From Gnetum montanum (lineage: Eukaryota; Streptophyta; Gnetopsida; Gnetales; Gnetaceae), in NCBI GenBank assembly GCA_015680685.1, contig MNCI01009433.1, positions 2,503 through 66,502 on the forward strand: a stretch of 64,000 bases of DNA. Reading direction: 5' to 3'. The translations under genes were made by a program, and so were the position numbers. Shown here in pieces: positions 24,575 to 36,868 of this stretch (the stretch's first letter is position 1; each line of letters starts with the position of its first letter). The notes beneath the pieces are model-generated. The model did not search any database, had not been told where the DNA came from, and saw only the letters and a list, made by a program, of their open reading frames with translations.

Positions 24575-25389
24575 CTAGCTATGATCGTTACAAAGATCAG
24601 TGGACAAAGATGTGCATATATGAAGAAGGGGTAGACCATTTTCTTCTACATCACCTACCAAAATCAATAGAAGTTTTGTTGCTAGATATGATTTTCTCAT
24701 AATCAACTGAAGCTTGGTTGAAAAGTGCAATTGTTCATAGTGTTGAGTTTCTCACCTTGGTAAATTATCAAGAAGCCTATGTTTTTGTGCATGTCTCTAA
24801 AATCTTTGAAACTTGATGATTTTAAATTACTAAACCATTGTTACCCCTTATCTTTTACTCAGTTTCCACACTTAAGGCACTGCCATCTTTGTGATGTTAC
24901 TATAACTTCAGACTTGGGGCCCTTCCTTAAGAAATTCCATGTTATCTATTATCTTTGACTAGAAAATCTTAGAGTGGATAGTTTCAACTACAATACTAGC
25001 CAATTCTCAATCCCATTGAAGACTCTGAAAAATTTTGGAGATTGAGAATATGAAAGTAGACTTGGGATATCTTGAAATTCAATTAGCATGTCCACACTTG
25101 CTAACTTTGGATATGTCAGATTCAATAGTGATTGTACCATGGCCAAAAGCAAGATGCCCATAATTGGAGAAACTAATATTTAATGGAGTTGGATTGCTAG
25201 AGACTCTTTTTCCATGCATGAAGCATGCAATGTTAGGCCTACATGGGCAGTTGCAATGGGTAACCTTGGATGGGGACTTAACATGCATAAAATGCAATGG
25301 GAGTAGCCTAGCCTAATTGAGAGCAATAAGGCATCAGCAAGTACTAGAGAATGTAGCTAGGTTTTCAAATTTGGAGATTCTGGTGCTTT
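24575..25389 (+). pseudogene. LRR-like remnant without F-box, unit 4
   Basis: Begins in the IYEEGVDHFLLHHLPK block. The stop after LPK seen in nearly every other unit is absent here (AAATCAATAGAAG gives LPKSIE). CAG is also kept in SFTQFPHLRH, where most units have TAG. These sites are useful for inferring the ancestral codons. Later stops still break the frame. Confidence 0.6.
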
Positions 25390-25594
25390 CCTTGACATAG
25401 ACTATGTTCCACCTAGCAACATCCTACATACTATTCAGAACTAGATTGAGCATCTAAGGATTACAAAAAGTTATTTTAGGATAGATGAGAAGATAGAAAT
25501 CTCATTAAGAATTACCTGCATGGTTGGTCAAATTAGCTATTGGTCATAGAATGTTGATCAAGCTTCAAAAGATCAAGTACTCAATACTGGATAT
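25390..25594 (+). pseudogene. Capsid-like segment, unit 4, left part
   Basis: Runs from the IDYVPP block through DEKIEISL to the point ACTGGATAT, where the LTR element enters. The continuation is at 28692. Confidence 0.6.
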
Positions 25595-25840
25595 TGTTGG
25601 CGACCGTTTGGGACGCGACTACCAACGAGTGTCCTCGAACAGGATTTAGGTGCCTGCTGGTCTCTAGCAACACCAAGGCCCAGACACCTCCAAATAAACT
25701 TAGTAGTTAATGTGAGTATGTGTGTGTGCTGTTGCGGCATGCGGTTGTGTGAAATGTAACGATTGCATTGTGTGTAAACTACAAATGACTTACTTTAAAG
25801 AGATTCAGCCAACTTTGCCAAGTACTGTGAGTTGTTGAGA

Positions 25841-26764
25841 NNNNNNNNNNNNNNNNNNNNNNNNNNNNNNNNNNNNNNNNNNNNNNNNNNNNNNNNNNNN
25901 NNNNNNNNNNNNNNNNNNNNNNNNNNNNNNNNNNNNNNNNNNNNNNNNNNNNNNNNNNNNNNNNNNNNNNNNNNNNNNNNNNNNNNNNNNNNNNNNNNNN
26001 NNNNNNNNNNNNNNNNNNNNNNNNNNNNNNNNNNNNNNNNNNNNNNNNNNNNNNNNNNNNNNNNNNNNNNNNNNNNNNNNNNNNNNNNNNNNNNNNNNNN
26101 NNNNNNNNNNNNNNNNNNNNNNNNNNNNNNNNNNNNNNNNNNNNNNNNNNNNNNNNNNNNNNNNNNNNNNNNNNNNNNNNNNNNNNNNNNNNNNNNNNNN
26201 NNNNNNNNNNNNNNNNNNNNNNNNNNNNNNNNNNNNNNNNNNNNNNNNNNNNNNNNNNNNNNNNNNNNNNNNNNNNNNNNNNNNNNNNNNNNNNNNNNNN
26301 NNNNNNNNNNNNNNNNNNNNNNNNNNNNNNNNNNNNNNNNNNNNNNNNNNNNNNNNNNNNNNNNNNNNNNNNNNNNNNNNNNNNNNNNNNNNNNNNNNNN
26401 NNNNNNNNNNNNNNNNNNNNNNNNNNNNNNNNNNNNNNNNNNNNNNNNNNNNNNNNNNNNNNNNNNNNNNNNNNNNNNNNNNNNNNNNNNNNNNNNNNNN
26501 NNNNNNNNNNNNNNNNNNNNNNNNNNNNNNNNNNNNNNNNNNNNNNNNNNNNNNNNNNNNNNNNNNNNNNNNNNNNNNNNNNNNNNNNNNNNNNNNNNNN
26601 NNNNNNNNNNNNNNNNNNNNNNNNNNNNNNNNNNNNNNNNNNNNNNNNNNNNNNNNNNNNNNNNNNNNNNNNNNNNNNNNNNNNNNNNNNNNNNNNNNNN
26701 NNNNNNNNNNNNNNNNNNNNNNNNNNNNNNNNNNNNNNNNNNNNNNNNNNNNNNNNNNNNNNNN
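25841..26764. other. Assembly gap (924 unknown bases)
   Basis: All bases are N. Long open frames that cross this gap are artefacts. The sequence at 1-430 of this window, reverse complemented, should cover part of the missing stretch. Confidence 0.99.
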
Positions 26765-27240
26765 ATAGTTGTAACTATCATAGGAAGTTACAACTTCCAT
26801 AGGAATAAAATGGATAATAGCCAAATGTCTCCTTTTATAGGATGTTACAAAAATATTCCATAACTGTCTTTTCCTTTTTAAATCATAAAATATTTTATTT
26901 AAATCATAGTAATAGAGATAGTAATCATAATAAATATATATACTTGGTCAAAAAAAAACGTTAAAAATATTAAACACTTCCTGATCTGCAGCATCTCTGA
27001 CCATGTACTAAATGGCGTTACATCTTTATTCTTCTTAGGTCTTGAGCCTTTGTGTGCTTGAAAATTAGTTGACAATGCAAGTAGCCATGGAACTGCTCCT
27101 CCACGGACCAAAAACAGCAACCGATTCCAAATAGGGAGGCCGAAGTTGGGAGTCAAAGCTCTGAAATTTTTCTAGCCTCTACATTCCTTTTCATTTGGAT
27201 GTTTATCTGCGTGACGTTTTGTGATTTTCATCAATTGGAG
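26765..27240. other. LTR interior, AT-rich, no gene seen
   Basis: Part of the insertion. It starts with the short inverted-looking text GTAACTATCATAGGAAGTTAC and continues AT-rich. An 85-codon minus frame (27156-26899) has no motif. Confidence 0.4.
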
Positions 27241-27284
27241 CCACAAAAATGCTGCAAGCGTTGAACAACGGCAATGCTGTGAGG

Positions 27285-28140
27285 TCATTTCAGGTCTTCA
27301 ACTAGGAACAGGGCTTTCAGCTTGTGATAGCTCTTGATCCAATTCAACTTTGAAAGCAGCATCTTCATGATCGCATGCATTTTTCTCCCAATGCTGAGCG
27401 GAATCAGGAGTAGAATCATTGGAGTAGATTGATAATTTTTTGGGGTGGATAGATAATTTTCTTCTCTTAAGACTGCGAGTGTTAGGTGTAAGTGTAGATG
27501 CATTTTTAGTTGCCCTTCTCGCCTGTACACAGCGCACGAAAGTTCTCTGCCATCTCCGTTTTCTCCATGTGCCATTGCTTGGACGTAGATCATTTGTCTG
27601 TCTGTCCAAAGTACAGGGATGAGGTTTTTGTGGCCTGCCCATATTTTCATGTCTGTGTTTCCAGGTTTGGTGCGGTAAGTCTTGACTCGTAGCCAAGGGT
27701 GCGGCCAGCACGTGCTGGATATAGTTGGCAACGTCGTACAGGGAGTGGCCTCTGGCAGAGCAGGTCAGATGTGGAGGCAACAATTCCAGGAATTTGACCT
27801 CGTACGTGGGCACCAAATTCATCAAAAAGAAGAAGAAATCAAGGCCTTTCCATCCACGGACGGTGGTTCCGTGGAATAGCGTGGGCCACGTGTGGATCGC
27901 CACTGACATAATGCAGTCCGACAGCTCCGTGAATAGGGCACTGAAGCATAGCAGAAACGGCTCGCGACTGTGGGTGTTCTTTAGTAGCTGTGTAAGTCTG
28001 GGCAGAGGTTGAAGGTGCAGAAGGCACTGGTGTTGGTGCTGCAAATGGAGTTTGTGCAGCAAGTATTCGTCAGAATGTCATAGCCTGTCCAAGGCCAAGA
28101 ACGTCCCAATGGTGCTACCCCTTGCCATGGTCAGAGCTTA
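27285..28140 (-). pseudogene. Coding-like GC-richer block inside the LTR insertion, unidentified
   Basis: Base composition is clearly less AT-rich than in the array. Overlapping frames are open on both strands; the longest is 254 codons on the minus strand (28062-27298). Its C-terminal third looks protein-like: a basic cluster RSLKRRKL, then Ser/Asp/Glu-rich text ending ELSQAESPVPS. Another minus frame (27731-27285, 148 codons) and an Ala/Pro/Thr-rich frame (28027-27839) overlap it. No domain was recognised. It may be a captured host gene fragment with frameshifts or chance frames in GC-richer DNA; the choice of strand is uncertain. Confidence 0.3.
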
Positions 28141-28691
28141 ATTCTTCATGGGAATTACTGGTGCAGCAACACAGTAACCTCTGCTCAAGAACACGCCTAT
28201 GCCTGTAACAAATTCTTCTTCTTCTTCTTGTTAATTCAGTAGAACTGCTGCATCTTATTCTTGGATAATAACCCTAGTTCAGAATCTGATTGTGCCCCCA
28301 AAATAATTCAACAGCTGCAGCATGCAAAATGGATGATGCTGATAATGTTGATACCGCCATCAAATTGCTACCCATGAAAAGGAGCAATTGCTAGTCATGC
28401 CTTTGCAAAAAAGCAAAGGCAGGTGCAGGCTCAGGGTTAGACTCAGGCTCTATGTTTGTGGGTAGGTATGGATGTGGATGAAACTGAACAATTGAACTTT
28501 GATATGTTATTAGGTGGATACATACCTTACCGAATGAGCCAACAAAATTTGAATACATAATGTTAAACTCATGACTTGACTTTTGTAATTTATTGAAAAT
28601 GAAGCAAGAGGCTTACCAAAATTGAACCCATGAGTTTTAGTTTTCAAATCAAGAGTCTCACTGTTCCATGGAATGGCCAAATGTGCCAACA
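28141..28691. other. Right end of the LTR insertion, no gene seen
   Basis: Contains a CTT-repeat (28216-28230) and ends with the LTR terminus CCAACA. A 79-codon minus frame at 28749-28510 crosses the insertion edge into array sequence and is therefore fortuitous. Confidence 0.5.
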
Positions 28692-29237
28692 GATACCAAG
28701 GTTTTTTTATCACTTTGCTAACAAAATTCATAGTTGAAGTATCCACCAACTTGAAAATGCAAGGTAAACTATCGTTAAGTTAGAGGGAATTGTATAAGCT
28801 TGAAGAATTTGAATAGTATAGTGCTAAATATGATAAGGAGATCTATTGTTTGGCCCTCCAAAAAGATCCTCTCACCAATTATCTCTATCTATGATTGCTG
28901 CTAAACAAATTAGGTTAATTGGTTTTCCATAATGCTCTTGCTACCAACATTAATCTTTCTCTCTTTTAATTTGTTGATGTGGTTCATATGGTTCACCTGC
29001 CACTACAAAAAAGCATGCTACAACCTAAGTTTGCATAAAATCCTACCATCTACTATAGTCTGTCACAACCTAGATGGCATGTTGGGTTCTGTTAAAGAAC
29101 ATCATCTAAGGAAGTCTTCTTGATGCCATCCTCAAACATTTTAACCTCGACCATGATGAAGATGGAGAACATTTCTAGTTAGAAGTAAGCTAAGGTAGTT
29201 TCATCATCATAAGTACATCCAAACAAGAAAGGAGGCT
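28692..29237 (+). pseudogene. Capsid-like segment, unit 4, right part
   Basis: Continues from 25594: the LLTKFIVEVSTNLKMQ-like text, then the KACYNLSLHK-type block. A 63-codon plus frame at 28932-29123 covers LPSTIV and KEHHLRKSS but is shifted against the upstream part, showing a frameshift between them. Confidence 0.6.
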
Positions 29238-30168
29238 CATTTTTTTTTACCAGGATTCACTAAAAAAAATTAAAATGACCTAAAAGAAATAGAGACTACA
29301 ATGGCAAGTCCTAGAAAATATTAACATCTACAGTGACCAAGCCCAAACCTAGATAAAAATAATAAAATAAAAATAAAGATAAGTAGCCTAGCCCTAAAAA
29401 ATGCATAAAGTATACAAATTGAGCCAAGCCCCACAAAAGGATTGATATAGAAATTATAGCTATTGAACCCAGAAAAAGAATAGTTCAATGGAATCATAGC
29501 ATTGTGACCCATTTTTTGGATTCACCCTTTAAAGAAATAAACATCTACAATAACGAATCTAAAGAAATAAATATATACAATGAATCTAGGGATAACTAGA
29601 ATGCCCAAGCCTATTGGAGAAAGATAAAATAGAGAGCAATGATGAAGCCTTACAAATAGATTGACATAGAAATTATAGGTAATGCAATAATGCCCAGCCA
29701 ATTAAAAGAGTGGATTTACTATAAAACTATCAATGAGATTCTACATTAATTGATTGAAACTAAATTTAAATAAATGGAATAAACCCACCATATTTGAAGT
29801 AATGATGAGAACCCCCATAGGCTCAAACTAATGAAATGGATCAAAGGAAAGTCAACCCTTTTAATCAACTCCTTGTATACCTAGCAACAAGGTTTATTAA
29901 TATGTTTTCATGATTACAATCGATACCCTAAGACTCATACTAGGACTATGGGTTGTAGACCCCTCTTTTTACTAGCTTACTATATGTTGAAACCATGTTG
30001 GAAAATCAAGGGTTGAGAGAGAGACACTTGGTCCCTAACCTAAAAAGTTTCATGGAAACTCCCTAAAATCTTTCATTCCCACTTCATAGTAGTGTCATAA
30101 GGTAACTTGGAAACTCGTTTCCCACTTAAGCCCTCATACTTTGGATTTGTATCCCCTTTCTTCTTCTT

Positions 30169-30656
30169 TTGGATTGGGATAAGAATTTTCAACTTCCAAA
30201 TATGGTTCAACAAAGGAAGCCACGGCTAGTATGCAAGCATAGGTCAAATTTTGGAAACATTAAATGTGATCAAGTATGGATGATGGAATGCTCTAACAAA
30301 TGTACAGAGGAACGTTGTAACAGCATTGGTAGTGTAGAACATGTGGATGTTGATACCAATGTTGATAGATTCAATGATTTTTGTGTTTTCTATGTATTTT
30401 TTCATCAACTGTATCTTACAAGACAATAGTTAGGTGTTCTGTGCTTTCAAAATGATGGATTTCGCTACATACCAATTTGCCATAGTTGTATCTCCATATA
30501 GTATACTATTTTTCTAACTACAATGGTTATGAAGATCAATGGACAAAGATATGCATCTATGAAGAAGTGCTGGACCATCTACTTTTGTATCACCTACCAA
30601 AATAGGTAGAAGTGTTATTGCTAGATATGATTTTCTCATAATCAATTGAAGCTTGG
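30169..30656 (+). pseudogene. F-box remnant, unit 5
   Basis: An 86-codon frame (30169-30429) runs across the deletion join (RKPRLVCKHRSN) into NVDRFNDFCVFYVFFHQL, an F-box in which DDILLHI has been lost by frame drift. A stop stands at the SKRW site, and the IYEE and LLYHLPK blocks follow with a stop after LPK. Confidence 0.6.
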
Positions 30657-30941
30657 TTGCAAAGTGTAGCTATTCATAGTGTTGAGTTTCTCACCTTGGT
30701 AAACTATGAAAAAGCCCATGTTTCTGACAATATGATTTTGTACATCTCTCTGAAAGCTTTCAAAATTGATGGTTTTAAATTACTAAATCATTATTACCCC
30801 TTATCTAAGGATATCTATTGTTTTTCCCTACACCACAATCCTCTCACTAATTATCTCTATCTAGGATCACTACCAAACAAATTAGGTCAATTAGTTCTCC
30901 ATAATGCTCTTGCTGCCAACATTAATCTTTTTGTTTCTTAA
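30657..30941 (+). pseudogene. Fused LRR-capsid frame, unit 5
   Basis: A 94-codon open frame created by the deletion: LRR text (VEFLTLVNYEKAHVSDN, LKAFKIDGFKLLNHYYPLS) continues in frame into capsid text (LTNYLYLGSLPNKLGQ), ending at the shared stop after the LFVS site. The equivalent frame in unit 8 is 38999-39328. No promoter or start signal was found, so it is treated as a pseudogene piece. Confidence 0.55.
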
Positions 30942-31210
30942 TTTGTTGATGTGCTTCATATGATTAAACTATAACTACAAAAGGCATGCTACAATCTAAG
31001 TTTGCACAAAATCTTGCCATCTACCCCAGTCTATCACAACCTAGATGGTGTGTTTGGTTCTGTTAAAGAACAACATTGCAGGAAGTCTTTCCAATGCCAT
31101 TCTCAAACATTTTAACCTCAACTACGATGAAGATAAAGAAAATTTCTAGTTAGAAGTAAGCCAAGGTAGTTTCATCATCATAAGTTCATCCAAAGAAGAA
31201 AGTAGGCTCA
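30942..31210 (+). pseudogene. Capsid-like tail, unit 5
   Basis: Sequence after the stop: the KACYNLSLHKILPS-like block and the end of the viral segment at AAGTAGGC. Frames are broken. Confidence 0.5.
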
Positions 31211-32572
31211 TTTTTGTTATTGGATTCACTGAAAAAAATTTAAAATGGCCTAAAAGAAATAGAGATTACAATGGCAAGTCAAGGCAAATATTAACATCTA
31301 CAATGGCTAAGCCCAAGCCTAGATAGAACCAATAAAATAAAAATAAAATAAGTAACCTAGCCTTAAAAAATGCACAAATTATATAAATTTATCCAAGCCT
31401 CACAAAAGGATTGATATGAAAATTATAAGTATTAAACCCAAAAAAAGAAGAGTTCAATGAAATCATAGCATTGTGATGCATTTTCTGGATTCACCCTTTA
31501 AAGAAATAGAAATTTGTAATAGTAAATTTAAAGAAATAAATATCTACAATGAGTCTGGGCACAACTAGAATGGCCAAGCCTACTAGAAAAAGATAAAATA
31601 GAGAGCAGTGGCCAAGCCTTACAAACAGATTGACACAAAAATTATAGGTAATGCAGTAATGCCCAACCACTTAAAGGAGTGGATTTACTATAAAAATATC
31701 AATGAGCTTATGCATTAATTGATTGATACTAAATTTAAATAAATGGAATAATCCCACCATTTTTGAAGTAATGATGAGAACCCCCATAGGCTCAAACTAA
31801 TGAAATGGGTCAAGAAAAATCAACCCTTTTAATCAACTCCTTATATACCTAGCAACAAGGTTTATCAAATATGTTTTCATGATTACAATCAATACCTTGA
31901 GACCCATACTAGGACTAGGGGTTGTGGGCCCCTCTTTTTACTAACTTCCTATATGTTGAGATCATGTTGGAAAACTAGGGATTGAGAGAGACACACTTGG
32001 TCCTTAACCTAAAGGTCGTATGGTAACTCTCCAAAATCATTCATTCTTACTTCATAGAAGTGTCATAGGGTAACTTAGGAACTCATTCCCCACTTATGCC
32101 CTCATATTTTGGATTTGTATGCCCTTTCTTCTTCTTTTGAACTAGGATGCAACTTTTCAACTTCCAAATATGGTTCGACAAAGGAAGCCATGGTTGCTAT
32201 GAAACCTCATTTTTGCATAGCTGTAGTTCAAGATTGTGTAACCTTCTTTTTGCATAGGTGTAGTTTCTAATATTGGAGAAAATTTATGCTATAGTTTCTT
32301 GTTCTATAATGGTAACCTCATTTTTTTGCAACTATAGTTTATAATTTAGAAAAGATTTTGTAACTTCCTTTTTACACAACTATAGTTTACAATCTTGAAA
32401 AGATTTTATAACCTCCTTGATGTACAACTGTAGTTTTCAATATTAGAAAAAATCAAAGCTCTAGTTTACAGTTTTGTAATGGTTTATTAATGTTTCAATT
32501 TTGATAGGATTTTTTTAACTATGATTTTTCACTCTTTTGTTTTCATAGAGAATACATAGAGGTTCATCCCTG

Positions 32573-33660
32573 GTATGCAAGAATAAATCAAATTCCAAAA
32601 ACATTGAATATGATCAAGTATCAATGATGCAATGCTGCAAAAAATGTACAAGGGAATGCTATAATAGCATTGGTAGTGCAAAATCTGTGGATGTTGATAC
32701 CAATGTTAATAGATTTAGTGATATGTGTTATGATATTCTTATGCATATTTTCTCATTCACTATATCTTACAGGATAGCAGTAAGGTGTTTTGTGCTTTTA
32801 AAATGATGGATTTCACTACATACCTGCTTGCCATGGTTTTTTCTCCACATGGTAGATTGTTTTTCTAGCTACAATGGTTACAAACCAGTGGACAAAGATA
32901 TGCATTTATGAAGAAGTGGTAGACCATCTGCTTTGACATCACCTGCCAAAATAGGTAGAAGTGTTGTTGCCAAAAACAATTTTTTTAAAATTAACTAAAG
33001 GTTGGTTACAAAGTGTAGCTATTCATAATGTTGAGTTTCTCACCTACATAAACTATGAAGAAGCCTATGTTTTTGTGCATGTATTTGAAAGCTTTGAAAC
33101 TTAATGGTTTTAAATTACTGAACCATTGTTACTCCTTATCTTTTACTCAGTTTACACACTTAAGGCACTTCCATCTTTGTGACATTACTATAACTCTAGA
33201 TTTGGGGCCCTTGAGAAATTTCATGTTCTCAATTATCTTTGATTATGAAATGTTAGAGTGGAAAATTTCAGCTATAGCTCTAGCTAATTCTAAATCCCAT
33301 CAAAGACTCTGCAAGTTTTGGATATTGAGAATCTAAGAGCAAACATGGGATATCTTGAAATTTAGTTAGCATGTCCACACTTGCTAACTCTAGATATCTC
33401 TAATTGAGCACTAATTGTATTACAGCCACAAGAAAGATGCCCATAATTGGAGAAACTAATATTTAATGAAGCTGGATTGCTAGAGACTTTGTTTCCATGC
33501 AAGAAGCATACAATGTTAGGCCAACATGGGTAGTTGTAATGGTTTACCTTGGATGGGAAATTGACATGCCTAAAATGCAATGGGAGCAGCATAGCCTAAT
33601 TGAGAGCAAAAAGTACTAGAGAATGTAGCAAGGTTTTCAATTTTGGAGATTCTGGTGCTT
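32573..33660 (+). pseudogene. F-box/LRR-like pseudogene, unit 6
   Basis: The open piece 32624-32806 has CCKKCTRECYN and then NVNRFSDMCYDILMHIFSF, ending in the TGA at the SKRW site. CAG is kept in the SFTQF block (33147-33149), as in unit 4. A 93-codon frame (33055-33336) covers LKALKLNGFKLLNHCYSLSFTQFTHLRHF. A small deletion near 33210 (GGCCCTTGAGAAATT) distinguishes this unit. Confidence 0.65.
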
Positions 33661-34407
33661 TCCTTGACATAGACTATGTTCCACCCAGCAACATCCTGCA
33701 TACTATTTAGAACTAGATTGAGCATCTAAGGATTATAGCAAATTCTTGTAGGATAGATGAAAAGATAGGCATCTCATTAAGAATGACTAGCACAACTAGT
33801 AAAATTTGCTATTGGTGGTAAAATGTTGATTAGGGTTCAAAAGATCAAGTACTAAATAGTGGATACCAAGGTTTTTTTATCACTTTGCCAATAGAATTCC
33901 TAGTTGAAGTATCCACCAACTTGAAAATAAAAAATAAATTATTGTTAAGCTAGATGGAATTCTATAAGCTTGAAGAAGTTGAATAGTACAGTGTTGAATA
34001 TGCTAAGGAGATCTATCATTTGGCCCAACACCAAGATCCTCTCACCAATTTTCTCTATCCAGGATCGCTAGAAAAAAAATTAGGTCAATTAGTTCTTCAT
34101 AATGCTCTTGCTGCCAACATTAATCTTTGTCTTTCTTAATTTGTTGATGTGCTTCATATGGTTAACCAAAATCTTCAAAAAGCATGCTAGAATCTAAGTT
34201 TGCACAAAATCCTACCATCTACTATAGTTTGTTGCAACCTAAATGGTATGTCTGGTTCTGTTAAAGAACAACATTGAAGGAAGTCTTCTCGACACCAACC
34301 TCAAACATTTTAACCTTGACCATGATGAAAATGGAGCATGTTTCTAGTTAGAAGTAATTCAAGGCAATTTCGTTGTCATAAGTTCATTCAAAGAAGAAGT
34401 TAGGCTC
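33661..34407 (+). pseudogene. Capsid-like segment, unit 6
   Basis: Complete in extent. TGGTGGTAA replaces the WW-x site, and the LGSLPNK block reads PGSLEKKLGQLVLHN. Stops occur at the shared positions. Confidence 0.55.
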
Positions 34408-35762
34408 ATTTTTTTTATTGGATTCACTAAAATAATTTAAAATGGCCTAAAATAAATAAAGATTGCAATGGCAATTCTAGGTAAATATTAACATCTATAA
34501 TGGCCAAGCCTAAGCCTAGATAAAAATAATAAAATAAAAATAAAGATAAGTAGCATAGCCTTAAAAAATGCACAAATTATATAAATTGAGCCAAGCCTCA
34601 TAAAGGATTGATATGGAAATCATAGGTATTACACCCAAAAAAGAAGAGTTCAATAGAATCATAGCATTGTGACCTATTTTCTAGATTCACCCTTGAAAGA
34701 AATAGAGATATGCAATAACAACTCTGGAGAAATAAATATTTGCAATGAGTTTGGGCACAACTAAAATGGCCAAGCCTACTTGAAAAAGATAAAATAGAGA
34801 GCAATGGCCAAGCCTTACAAATAGATTAACACAGAAATTATAGGTAATGTAGTAACGTTCAACCAGTTAAAAGAGTGGATTTACTATAAAACTATCAATG
34901 AGATTATGCATTGATTGATTGAAATTAAATTAAAATAAATGGAATAACCCCACCATTTCTGAAGCAATGATGAGAACCTCCATAGGCTCAAACTAATGAA
35001 ATGGGTCAAAGGAAAGCCAACTCTTTTAATTAACTCCTTGTATACCTAGCAACAAGGTTTATCAATATGTTTTTGTGATTACAGTTGATACTCTAAGACC
35101 CATACCAAGACTATGGGTCATAGGCCCCTGTTTTTACTAAATGCTAAAACCATGTTGGATAACTAGGGGTTGAGAGAGAGACACTTGGTCCACAACCAAG
35201 AAGGTTGCATGGTAACTCCCTAAAATCATTCATTCTCACTCCATAGTAATGACATAGGGTAACTTGGGAACTCATTCCCTGCTTACACCCTCATATTTTG
35301 GATTTTTATCCCCTTTCTTCTTTTCTGGATTAGGATGTAACAATTCAACTTGTAGATACTGTTCGATAGAGGAAGCCATAGCTGAAGAGAAACCTCATTT
35401 TTTCATAACTGTAGTTCAAGATTGTGTAACCTTTTTTCTACACAAGTGTAGTTTGTAACATTGGAAAAAATTTATGCTCTAGTTTCCAATTTTCTAATGG
35501 TATCTTCATTTCTATGCAACAACAATTTACAATATAGAAAAGATTTTGTAACTTCCTTTTTACATAGCTGCAGTTTACATTCTTGAAAAGATTCTGTAAC
35601 CTCCCTTCTACACTGCTACAGTTTTCAATATTAGAAAAAAAATTAGGTTCTAGTTTATAGTTTTGTAATGGTTTATTAATGTTTTGATTTTGATAAAAAA
35701 AAATTTAACTATGATTTTTCACTCTTTCATTTTCACAAGGAATAAATAGAGGTTCATCCCTG

Positions 35763-36868
35763 GTATGCTAGCATAAATCAAATTTTAGAAACATTGAAGA
35801 TGATCAAGTATCGATAATGCAATGCTGCAACAAATATACAAAGAAACGTTGTAATATAACTAGTAGTGTAGAATCTATGGATGTCGATACCAATTTTGAT
35901 AGATTCAATGATTTGTGTGATGATATTATTCTGCATATTTTTTCATTGACTGTATCTTACAAGATAATAGTAATGTGCTCTATGTTTTCAAAATGATGGA
36001 TTTCACTGCATACCTACTTGCCATGGTTGTATCTCCATATGGTAGATTGTTTTTCTAGCTATTATGGTTACAAAGATCAATGGATAAATATATGCATTTA
36101 TGAAGAAGTGGTAGACCATCCACTTCTACATCACCTACCAAAATAGGTAGAGGTGTTGTCACTAGATATAAATTTCTCAAAATCAACTAAATTTTGGTTG
36201 CAAAGTGTAGTTTTTCATAATGTTGAGTTTCTCACCTTGGTAAACCATGAAGAAGCCTATGTTTTTGTGCATGTCTTTGAAAGCTTTAAAGCTTGAAGGT
36301 TTTAAATTACTAAACCATTGTTACCCCTTATCTTTTACTTAGTTTCTACATTTAAGGCATTACCATCTTTGTGATGTTACTGTAACTCCAAACTTGGGGT
36401 CCTTCCATTAGAAATTCTCTATTCTCTATTATCTTTGACTAGAAAATGTTAGAGTTTATAGTTTTAGCTACAACACTAGGCAATTCTCAATCCCATTGAA
36501 GACTCTAGAAATTTTGGATATTGAGAATCTAAGAGCAAACATGGGATATCTCAAAATTTAGTTAGCATATCCACACTTGCTGACTTTGAATATTTCAGAT
36601 TCAACACTGATTGTATTATGGCCCTAAGCAAGATGCCCAAAATTAGATAAACTAATATTTAATGAAGTTGGATTGCTGGAGACATTTTTTCCATGTGTGA
36701 AGCATGCAATGTCAGGCCAACATGGGTAATTGCAATGGCTAATGTTGGATAGGGACTTAACATGCCTAAAATGCAATGGGAGTAGACTAGCCTAATTGAG
36801 AGCAATAAGGCACCAACAAGTACTAGAGAATGTAGCAAGGTTTTCAAATTTGAAGATTCTAGTATTTT
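35763..36868 (+). pseudogene. F-box/LRR-like pseudogene, unit 7
   Basis: The F-box core reads NFDRFNDLCDDIILHIFSL, close to the plant pattern, with the TGA at the SKRW site. The Cys-rich lead is CCNKYTKKRC. The LRR part carries the usual stops, including TAG at SFT-stop-F. Confidence 0.65.

Larger units (their letters stand above)
25595..28691 (+). mobile_element. LTR-type insertion in unit 4 (possibly a solo LTR), with assembly gap
   Basis: Begins TGTTGGCGACC and ends GTGCCAACA, giving 6-bp inverted ends TGTTGG/CCAACA. It is flanked by GATAT (25590-25594) and GATAC (28692-28696), a 5-bp target duplication with one change, inserted where intact units read GTGGATACCAAGG. The first 245 bases match 1-677 in reverse orientation. 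No second TGTTGGCGACC is visible to the right of the gap, so one long LTR of about 3.1 kb is likelier than a complete element. If the gap hides a 3' LTR start, this changes. Positions 25841-26764 are unknown bases. Confidence 0.75.
23271..29237 (+). repeat. Array unit 4, split by an LTR insertion and lacking its F-box
   Basis: The unit sequence runs 23271-25594, is interrupted by the element at 25595-28691, and resumes at 28692-29237. Without the insert it is about 2.87 kb. The missing 340-350 bp is an internal deletion at about 24573, where GATTTTTACTC joins directly to TAGCTATGATCG, removing the F-box part. Confidence 0.85.
29238..31210 (+). repeat. Array unit 5 (short form, about 1.97 kb)
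   Basis: Carries two clean internal deletions relative to full units. The minisatellite region is gone: GCCACGGCT joins AGTATGCAAGC at about 30226. About 1.2 kb from mid-LRR to mid-capsid is also gone: CCCCTTATCT joins AAGGATATCTAT at about 30806. Unit 8 has the same two joins. Confidence 0.85.
31211..34407 (+). repeat. Array unit 6
   Basis: Full-length, 3.2 kb. Leader 31211-32190, minisatellite 32205-32530, F-box/LRR 32573-33660, capsid-like 33661-34407. Confidence 0.85.

Noticed and set aside
25795-26863. Open frames of 328-343 codons on both strands
   Set aside because: They consist almost entirely of unknown bases in the assembly gap.
27440-28012. Plus-strand frames of 60-95 codons within the LTR island
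   Set aside because: They overlap longer minus-strand frames, have no motif, and are expected in GC-richer DNA.
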